Shown here piece after piece: positions 56,939-64,000 of a DNA stretch of 64,000 nt. The DNA comes from Tilletiopsis washingtonensis (lineage: Eukaryota; Basidiomycota; Exobasidiomycetes; Entylomatales): NCBI RefSeq assembly GCF_003144115.1, contig NW_020312010.1, positions 318,428-382,427 on the forward strand. The letters run 5' to 3'. The position numbers and the translations under genes are program-made. The notes under the pieces are model-generated. The model did not search any database. It saw only the letters and a list, made by a program, of their open reading frames with translations, and was not told the DNA's origin. How positions within the stretch are numbered: the first letter of the stretch is position 1; each line of letters starts with the position of its first letter.

Positions 56939-58691
56939 TTACTTCTTGGCCTCCTGGTTCTGAGCGACACGGTTGCCGTACGCCTTGGTGGCTGTGGGTG
57001 CTGAGGATTAGCAACATACGAGAGACGTTTGTGGCGAAGCCCGCACCGTAGCTGCCGGATTCAGTGATCAAATCCTCAGGCTTCTGGGGCTTCCCGGCAA
57101 GCCAATTATCGACTAAGAAGATGCGTGAGCAGCGTGCACGAAGCGCAGTACAAGCACAATGACGTACAGATGGCCTTGGTGCCGGCGGCGTAGCGCTCCT
57201 GTGCGTCAATGGAGGTGCCGCTGACGTGGGGCTGCGCGACGGAAGGGAATCAGCGGCGCGCTCTCGAGCGTCTTGACGCACAACCCACCGTCATCGCGTT
57301 GCCACGGCCGCCGGGACCCGACATCTCGCGCCACGGGTGGTCCGCCGGGGCCGGCTGCACATTCCATACGTCGCCGCCATAGCCTCGAAGCTTCCCCGAG
57401 TCGACGGCCTTGCGCACGGCCTCGGCGTTGCAGATGGCGCCGCGCGCAGTGTTGATGAGCCATGCGCCGTCCTTCATGTACTTGATCGTCTCCTCATTGA
57501 TGAGGTCCTTCGTGCCAGCGTGAAGCGGCGCGTTGACGGTGACGACGTCGCAAGCTCTGTGACGAGGAGATGAGAGATGAGCAAGTGGAAGGATGCGCGA
57601 CGAGCTCGTGGGCCACACGCACCCCAGGAATTCCTTGATGTCCTCGATGCGACGCGCGCCGACCTTCTTGGCGGCCTCGGCGGGCAGGTCCTGGTAGTCG
57701 TAGTAGAGCAGCTCTGCAGATAACGTGTAAGAAGACGAATGTAACGTGTTAGAAGACGTATGGAAAGCCCATGTCAGGGTGAGAACGCGACAAGGAGCCC
57801 GAACGCGTCTCCGAGCACGAGTGGCTAGAGACCAGAATCGGATGCTCACCCTTGCAGTTGAACGGAAGGAGACGCTCCAAGACGCGGTAACCTGCGGGAT
57901 TGGTCAGTCTCTATTGGCGCCCCCACGCGTCAGGCAAACGCACCAATGCGGCCTAGAAAAGGTAATTTATCGTCAGCTACGGCCTGGGGTTAGCCTAGGC
58001 ATGCTTTCTCACCAGCGCCGATGGTGCCGACGACCTTGCCCTCGAGGTCGTAGCTGTCCTTGGCGACGGCGGCGACGTCCCACGCCTTGCTGCGGTACAC
58101 CTGCTCATGGCCGACGTTGTAGTTGCGCACGAGGATGAGAATCGTCATGATGACGTGCTCGGCGACGCTGACGACGTTGCTGCCGGTCACCTCGGCGACG
58201 GTGAGCTTGTGCTCGTTGGCGGCGTCGAGCTGCGAGAAGAGTGTGAGCGTGCGGAAGAGGAGCGAGCTGTGAATGGACGCACGTCGATGTGGTCTGAGGG
58301 CGCGGCGTCAGCAGCAGTTCGAAAGCAGGCGCACAGGGCAACTTACCAGAGCCGATACCCGCGGTGATGCAGAGCTTGAGCTTCTTGGCCGTCGCCATGA
58401 TCTCCTTGGTGAGGTAGCCCGGGTGGAAGGGCGTGGTGATGACGACCTCGGCATCGACGATCTCCTTGGCAAAGACCGAGTTGGGCCCCTCCTTGTCGTC
58501 GGTGACGACAAACTCGTGGCCGTTGTCCTTCATGTACTGCTCGAGGCCGAGCTTGTTCTCAATCGTGCCCAGCAGGCGCGGCTGCTCCTGCGCGTGCTTG
58601 CCGCCGGAGTAGAGGACGCAGAGGACTGCGCGGGCGTGTGAGTGGGTGTGGCAGAGGCGCAGCAGGCTCGGCAGGGCGCACCCTTGACCAT
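56939..58691 (-). CDS. FDH1: NAD-dependent formate dehydrogenase
   Basis: Oxidises formate to CO2 with NAD+; cytosolic, as no presequence is present ([20 protein letters not shown]). Exons (minus): 58691-58682, 58625-58347, 58293-58283, 58229-58013, 57952-57944, 57891-57850, 57713-57623, 57556-57289, 57231-57168, 57112-57047, 56991-56939; 369 aa, the family length. Exons 1, 3 and 5 are 10, 11 and 9 nt. The Rossmann loop GAGRIG is built from three exons; YYDYQ ends the next strand with the Asp that favours NAD. Catalytic Arg (NTARGAI) and His ([18 protein letters not shown]) are present. For the last intron the donor GTGCGG at 57046 gives the conserved GSYATKAYG end, preferred over a 28-nt alternative. 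Confidence 0.95.
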
Positions 58692-60121
58692 GTTGGATGC
58701 TGTGTGATGTGGTGTGGTGTAGGGTGGTGGAGTATGTGGACGAGAAGAGGGCCGCATGGCGGGAGTGCCGCCTTCTTATGGGCGGCCTTCGCAGCGGCTT
58801 TCGCGCACGGTGCGGGGAAGGCAGGCCGCGCCTCTCGCCGCGTGCCGCACCTTGCCTTCTCACAGCAATCAGACGGCGGCCCGGCGGCCCGCTGCGACAA
58901 ATTGGCGCGACACAGGCACACCTGCTGTGCGAGAGGCCGGCCATGCATCGCTGCTGCAGTGCTGGGCGGTGCTGTCGCATCGGCATGCCGAGCAGCGCCA
59001 GAGTGCGGGGCACCACGCCGGCCGCCGGTGCTCCACATGCGCACTCGCCGGCGCGGACCAACACAGACGACCTTCCCGCTGCTCCTCCGTCGTCCTCCAA
59101 TCGCCTCGCTGCGCTGGACACGCTATCGCCTCAGACAACTCATGCTGCATCTCTCATGCAAGACGGCCGCTGCTTCTGCCTGCTCCAGCCACGAAGCAAG
59201 CGCTCGCACACGCGCGCGAGGCGCTGGAAGATCGGGCGTGCAGCGGCGCGCGCCGGCGCGTCCACGCGCGCTGCATTGAGAGCGGCTACAGCCACATCGC
59301 GCCGGTCAGCGCCTCGCCTCGGAGGCCCTCTCTCTCTCCCTCGGCCTCGGACCGGCCGCGTGGAGCGGCTCTTCGGCCTTCGCAGCGAGTGGCGCCGTGC
59401 CGAGACTGGACTCCGATGGCGCACAACACGGCACTTGCGGCGCTCCCAAGCACGCATGACGGCCCGCCAGGGCCTTAGCGCGCACGGATCATCCGCCTGC
59501 TGCGAAGCGGAGGTGGAGGCTGCGAGCTGCCGTCCGCCTGCAGCCTGGCTGCGCTGCACGAGCCGCCGCCGCTTCGCAAGATGCCTGCGACCAGGACGCC
59601 GGCGATGTGTTGCGCCTGCTTCTCGGCAGGCTTCCTGCTCATCGTACAGCAGGATAAACAACGAGAGCAGTCGCAGAGACACACACCGAGGCTCAGAGAC
59701 GCGAATGTGAGGTCCTCGCCAGCGCCCCGCCCGGCGCGGCGGCGCGACGCCCAGCGGCCGCGACTGCCGCGCTTCGCGGCGTGGCGCTGCCGTGGCGGTC
59801 ACCGACGGCCCGATGCCGAGCGCGCCGCCGTTGGTGCTCCACCTTGAGCCAGCCCCTTGGCACTCGGCCACGCGCGAGATGTTCGTATGCCGCGCGTCCA
59901 GGGGGCCAAGCTTGCACCGTCGGTCTCCGTGTCTGCACGGCTGGAGGGGAAAGAGCCGCGATGCCCGGGCGTCGTCGTCGGGCGTCGTCGTGAGCTCCCA
60001 CGCTGGGCGTCTCACGTGAGCAGACAGCGCGTCAAGCGTCATGCAGGCCCACGTCACTCTCGCCTTCGACCCCTGTTCCTCGCTCTCTCCTCTTCACCAC
60101 CACCACAAGCAGCACACAAAC
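58692..60121. other. Divergent intergenic region between FDH and the small protein gene
   Basis: 1,430 bp. Several overlapping open frames exist on both strands but all translate to Arg/Ser/Cys-rich sequence without codon bias or domains. Probably promoter sequence for both genes; a CACCACCACCACAAGC-type leader precedes 60122. Confidence 0.45.
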
Positions 60122-60724
60122 ATGTCAGCGCCGCCGTCCATCGTCCGTCCCGGCGCATCTGCTGCGGGCCCGCCAGGCTGGGAGGAGCGTCGTGCCGCCG
60201 ACGTCGAGGCCGAGCACGCCGAGGAGGCGGCAAAGCACGAGGCGGGCGGTGGAGGCGGCGAGGGCGTGTTCTCCAAGCTCAAGGACGGCCTGCACAAGGT
60301 CGGCGAGAAGATGGCGCTCGTGCCCGAAAAGGACCAGCCGTTGCAGGTGTGTCTGCGAGGCAAGAGCTGCGGGGCGGGCCTTGTGCACAAACGAAGTCAA
60401 GGCGAGGCATGCTCGGAAGAGGACGCTCTGCATGCGGCCCTTTGCTCTTGCTCGGCGGCACAGCAGAGCGGACGAGCACGGCAGGTGCGCCGTCGTGGAG
60501 ATGGCTACGCGCGCTCGTGCGCGGGTTTGCGTGCCGTCGCGGCCAGGCAACAGGCGCGAGATGCAGAGCGGCGCGCGCATAGCAGAGCTGCCCACCCAGC
60601 CTGTGCTCGATGTCGCGCGCGCTTAGCCCTGCGCAGACCAGTGCTCGCCATCCGCGAGCCACACACTGCCAGCGCTGACGCTCTCACTCAGGACGCATCC
60701 ACTGGCCCCGAAGTCGCCTCGTAG
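60122..60724 (+). CDS. Small conserved-looking hydrophilic protein, unknown
   Basis: Two exons, 60122-60346 and 60692-60724, joined in phase 0; 85 aa. The intron of 345 nt is long for this window. The protein is charged and helical: WEERRAADVEAEHAEEAAKH, a Gly run, then an amphipathic VFSKLKDGLHKVGEKMALVP, and a short DASTGPEVAS tail. The frame is open through the intron, but that stretch loses the codon bias and turns Cys/Arg-rich, which supports splicing. The amphipathic helix could bind a membrane; no family recognised. Confidence 0.6.
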   Translation: MSAPPSIVRPGASAAGPPGWEERRAADVEAEHAEEAAKHEAGGGGGEGVFSKLKDGLHKVGEKMALVPEKDQPLQVCLRGKSCGAGLVHKRSQGEACSEEDALHAALCSCSAAQQSGRARQVRRRGDGYARSCAGLRAVAARQQARDAERRAHSRAAHPACARCRARLALRRPVLAIREPHTASADALTQDASTGPEVAS

Positions 60725-60837
60725 AGCGGGCCCGGCGCTTTCTGCCGCACACGCCAGCCGCTGCATCTCCGGCAGCACACTTCTGCGCACTCCGCAGCAC
60801 ATCACACATCGTCTCTGGTATCAAATGTCACGCATTG

Positions 60838-62590
60838 CTAGTCCGGCGCCAGGCGTCGCACGACGGCCTCCCACTTGCGCACCACGGCCAGCGCATGCTC
60901 AAAGCCTCCCTCGCGCCCGCCGGCGCCGCGCGGCAGGCGGAAGAGTTCGCGATGCCGGGCGCCGCAGTCGCTGCAGGGCGGCTGCACTGCCCAGGCGGCG
61001 TTGATGTCGCGCAGCTCCAGGTGCACCAGGCGCTCCCACTGCGGAGCGTCAGCTGTGCTGCAGAGGAAGACATGCACGCGCCTCACCAGGTGCGAGCCGA
61101 CGATGCCGCGCGCCGTGGGTGCTGCGGCGCCGGGAATGAGCGACTGCGATGCGCCCGACGGCACGATTGCGCGCAGCACTGGGGGAGCGTCAGCGCATGC
61201 CAGTGTGGCGCCGCACTCGGCTCCACCCACCAGGCTGCTTGCTGGCGCACTGCGCCCGCCACTCGCCCACGCGCTTCAGCGCACTCTTGGCGCGCCCCAC
61301 CTTGAGGCACTCGTGCGTGGCGTCGTCGAGCGCGCGCAGCGAGTAGATGTAGAGATAGCCGCGCTCGCCGGCGTCTGCCGCCGTCAAGGGCCTGCCGAGC
61401 AGCGCACGGATGCGCGCGGCAGTCGCTTGTGACAGACCGACGAGGAGCGCATCGAAGGCGAGAAAGCCGCGAGACGAGGGCAGGTGCATCCCGCCGGTCT
61501 TGTTGATCTCCTTGACATGCTGGCTGCAGAACACGTCCTCCTCGTCGCCAGACGCAGCCGCCTCATCATCGTCCGAGATCACAATGACCTCTCTGCGCGT
61601 GGCCTTGGTCGGACTTGGCGTGCGTTTGCGCGGACTGGGCGTGCGTGTTGCCGCTCTCTCGACGCGCACTCGTCGTGCACAGCGTACGCCGTCCTTGCGA
61701 ATGCCAGCGCAGCGCTGTGTGGCGCCGCCCGCTGGCGCCGGACTGGCACTGCCGCGTCCAGGCGGCGAGCGAGCGGCGCGTGTGGGCGGCGGCGAGGGCG
61801 AGACGCTGCGCGGTCGAGTTGGCGGTGCTGGTGCTCGCACGGGCGTGCTGGGCAGCGAGACGGGGCGGCCGGTGCTTGGATGGAGAGCCAGCAGCGAGCT
61901 CTCCCAGGGATTCGGGTGGCGCAGAGAGCCGTACGCCACGTCGGCGCTCGAGATGCTGGGCGGCCGAGGCAGAGGCACCGGCGGCGTCTGTGCTGCGCGC
62001 AGAGAGGCGGGCAGCGAGGCGCTCGAGGTCGAGAAAGGCAGCTGCGAGGCGCTTGAAGTGGGCGCTGATGGCTGTGGCCGCTGCGGACCGTGCTCATTGA
62101 ACTGCGGCCGTGCAGCGACGAGCTGCGAAGCGTGTGCCCATACGCTGCCCGCCGGCGCACGCGGCAGAGGCCCTCGGTGTGCAGCGGCGAGGGGAGCCAG
62201 CCGCGAGGGACCAGCTTGTGCTTGCTGCCCGTGCTGTGCGTATGGCTGCGGCGCCGGCGCAGCGTGAGGGTCCCAGCGTGTCGCGTCCTCGGCTCGCCGG
62301 TGCTGCGGAGCGTGCTGCGCCGCAGGGCTGGCCTGCGGACGCCATTGCGGCTGCTGCAGTGGTCCGTACGCCTGCGGATATGGCGCACAGCCCTGCTGCG
62401 GCGGCACATCGGGCAGCGGCTTCTCGCGCCGCAGCGGCGGCGGCGGCGTGTGCGAGGGCGCGCTGCCGGCGCCGCCGAGCTGGGTGTCCGCCAGCCGTGC
62501 GGCCAGCGCCTCGAGCGGCCCACGGGTGCGCGGCGGCGGCGGCGAGGCGTGATGAGCCGGCGGCGCAGCGCGGCGATGAGCGTCCGCCAT
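60838..62590 (-). CDS. T5orf172/Mug113-type (DUF1766) protein
   Basis: Two exons (minus), 62590-61231 and 61178-60838; 566 aa, phase 1, 52-nt intron. The first ~290 residues are Pro/Ala/Gln-rich and disordered. From about residue 290 the DUF1766/T5orf172 layout appears: RCAGIRKDGVRCARR, a basic and acidic linker, FCSQHVKEIN (four putative zinc ligands in all), then GYLYIYSLRALDD and ECLKVGRAKSALKRVGEW, the GIY-YIG-like core of this family, and DCGARHRELFRLPRG near the end. Members include fission yeast meiosis-upregulated Mug113; nuclease-type chemistry is inferred from the GIY-YIG relationship and not proven. It ends 113 bp from the small protein's stop, in convergent orientation. Confidence 0.8.
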
Positions 62591-63616
62591 GGCGCCGACG
62601 CCGACGCCGACGCGAGAGCGGGCTCGTCACGCCCTCAAGCTGATTGGCGCCCGCCGCCGCCGTGCGCTCGCTCGTCTGTCTGCTCCCGCTTCTGTAGAAG
62701 TTGCGCCTTCTCCCTCTCTTGTGTGCGATGCGCTTGCGTGCTGTGGTGGAGCTGCGGCTAGCTGCGCCTGCGCACTTGCACACTCTGACTTCCGAGGCGG
62801 GCAAGGCGGTCGCACCCCTGTCAGGTCTAGCCGCAGGCGGCAACTGCCGTCCAGGGGTCCAGCAGCAGGCCGCGCGAGGCGGTGCAGCCGTGTGTGGAGC
62901 GCTGGCTGGAAGTTGAGCCGTCACGTGTACCGTGCTGGTGCTGCTGCCTGCCTGGTGCCTGCGCGAGCGACTGGGCGCAATGATGGGCGGCGTGGGGCGA
63001 GTCACTGTGCGTGCGTGCGCCACCGCCGCGCAGCGCCCATGCAGGGGCGGCACGTCGGCGCGAGAGCGGGTCTCGCCCCGGCGTACGGCGGCGGCGGGCG
63101 CGAGTCACGGCCGGCCTGCTGCTGCTGCTGCGCCACCGCTCCGCCGCGCGATGGCGATCCAAGCGGCAAGCGGCGGCGTACTGCGCTGCCGTGCTGCGTG
63201 CCACCTGCGCAGTCACACGCCCGCCAGCGTCACTCGCAGTCACCGCGCCGCCCAGCCTGCTTCCTCTCCACCCCACCTCACCCATGCACACACACCCCGC
63301 CATGGTCATCGTCATCCACGCGCGCCGCATCTAAGGCGCACCTGCGCGCAAGCGTCTGGAGAGAAGAGAGTGTGTCGGTGTCGGTGCTGTGTGCTATCCG
63401 CATCCCGCCCTGCACCCTCGCGCCACCGCCAAGGGCTGCACCTCCGCAATCCCCTTCGCACCTCCGCAGCCATCTCCTGCTCTCGCCAGCCACCCGCGCC
63501 TCTGCGCGCCTCTCGGTCTTCCTCGTCTACGGTCCTCTTCGCTCCTGATCACCGGCCTCCGCTCTCGCGGCGCACTTAGCTGCTGCGCCTGAGAGCATAC
63601 ACACACACCCCGCACC
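62591..63616. promoter_or_regulatory. Divergent promoter region of the Mug113-type gene and the right-edge gene
   Basis: 1,026 bp between two start codons. Overlapping Arg/Cys-rich open frames on both strands lack codon bias. The last 150 bp are CT-rich and likely the leader of the gene at 63617. Confidence 0.45.
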
Positions 63617-64000
63617 ATGGCCTCGCCTTCTGTCTCGCGTCCGCCGACCAGCATCGGCAAGCGCTCGCGCAGCAACAGCAGCAGCAGCATGGCCAGCATG
63701 GCCAGCAGCAGCAGCAGCATCAGCAGCTGTGCAGACGACCACTCGCCTGCATCGCTCGACGATGCCGCCGCCGCCGCCCACGCCACTCCCTCCACCTCAT
63801 TCGACTCTTCTTCCTCCTCTCCCGCATCGACGTGCGACTCGCCCGGCCTCGCGCCTCGCAAGGCGCGCCGTGCCTGCCGCGCGGCCATGGCGCCGTGCAG
63901 CAGTGGCGCGCGTTCCGACGACGCCGTCTCTGGCCCGCCGCCACCGCCGCTGCCGGCGTCGCTCGGCAATCCCGACTCGGAGGACGAGGCCGTGTCGTCG
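63617..64000 (+). CDS. Ser-rich protein, 5' part only (cut by window edge)
   Basis: Frame open from ATG at 63617 (GCACCATGG context) to the last base; 128 residues in view. It is low-complexity: poly-Ser and Met-Ala-Ser repeats, SPASLDDAAAAAHATPSTS, a basic patch GLAPRKARRACRAA, and an acidic NPDSEDEAV at the edge. Third positions are almost all G or C, as in true genes. This kind of N-terminus is common in fungal regulators (kinases, transcription factors), but the family cannot be told. Confidence 0.55.
   Translation, partial: MASPSVSRPPTSIGKRSRSNSSSSMASMASSSSSISSCADDHSPASLDDAAAAAHATPSTSFDSSSSSPASTCDSPGLAPRKARRACRAAMAPCSSGARSDDAVSGPPPPPLPASLGNPDSEDEAVSS

Noticed and set aside
57019-57046. 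A 28-nt intron near the end of FDH (GTATGT donor)
   Set aside because: It is far shorter than the other introns, and the 55-nt alternative with a GTGCGG donor restores the conserved GSYATKAYG terminus.
58697-59710. 337-codon plus frame between FDH and the small gene
   Set aside because: Cys/Arg-rich translation, no codon bias, overlaps equally long minus frames; most likely promoter DNA.

Overview
The window looks like nuclear DNA from a GC-rich fungus, most likely a basidiomycete and perhaps from the Ustilaginomycotina. The evidence is spliceosomal introns mostly 49-60 nt long with GTGAGT/GTGCGT donors, very high GC at third codon positions, a five-domain AROM protein, fungal-type complex I subunits, Dbf4/Dfp1, a PAS-kinase-like kinase and an HSF-type factor. 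The lineage is an inference. No transposon, tRNA, rRNA or CRISPR array could be supported.

Layout, left to right. (1) 1-2150, minus: N-terminal 698 residues of the ribosome-biogenesis WD40 protein Utp13, running off the left edge. (2) 2151-8458: a 6.3-kb stretch with no believable gene, ending at an intronless HSF-type transcription factor (8459-10855). (3) 11399-14336: eIF3c (three exons). (4) 14890-17786, minus: Dbf4/Dfp1, activator of Cdc7 kinase, divergent from a small Nudix hydrolase (18327-18861). (5) 19433-21544: a nine-exon senescence/spartin-domain protein. (6) 21600-22610: a tandem array of five diverged units, each folding into a long hairpin whose stems are kept by compensatory changes. 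I could not assign it to a known RNA family. (7) 22611-29731: a second gene-poor stretch, open in all six frames over long distances, leading to an intronless PAS-kinase-like kinase (29732-32737). (8) 33414-42225: NDUFS7 (minus), the AROM polypeptide (minus) and, divergent from AROM, a complex I ESSS-like subunit. (9) 42857-48120: three linked members of an unrecognised protein family with an intron at the same place and phase; two share a 20-bp upstream element carrying two ACGCG words. (10) 48987-50558: eIF6. (11) 50672-53362, minus: a mitochondrial-looking helical-repeat protein. (12) 53668-56483: an eight-exon gene whose reading frame joins a monoacylglycerol-lipase domain to a GT8 glycosyltransferase domain. 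(13) 56939-58691, minus: NAD-formate dehydrogenase in 11 exons, three of them only 9-11 nt. (14) A small 85-aa protein, a T5orf172/Mug113-type protein (minus), and the start of a Ser-rich protein cut by the right edge.

Several genes serve linked jobs. Utp13, eIF6 and eIF3c act in ribosome production and translation initiation. NDUFS7 and the ESSS-like protein both belong to mitochondrial complex I and flank AROM. Dbf4 and the twin ACGCG element suggest cell-cycle control. Most neighbours are arranged as divergent or convergent pairs with short gaps, which makes the two gene-poor stretches and the hairpin array stand out.

Exon boundaries were deduced by eye from splice signals, reading frame and protein-family conservation. 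They are consistent in phase for every gene given, but none was checked against transcripts.
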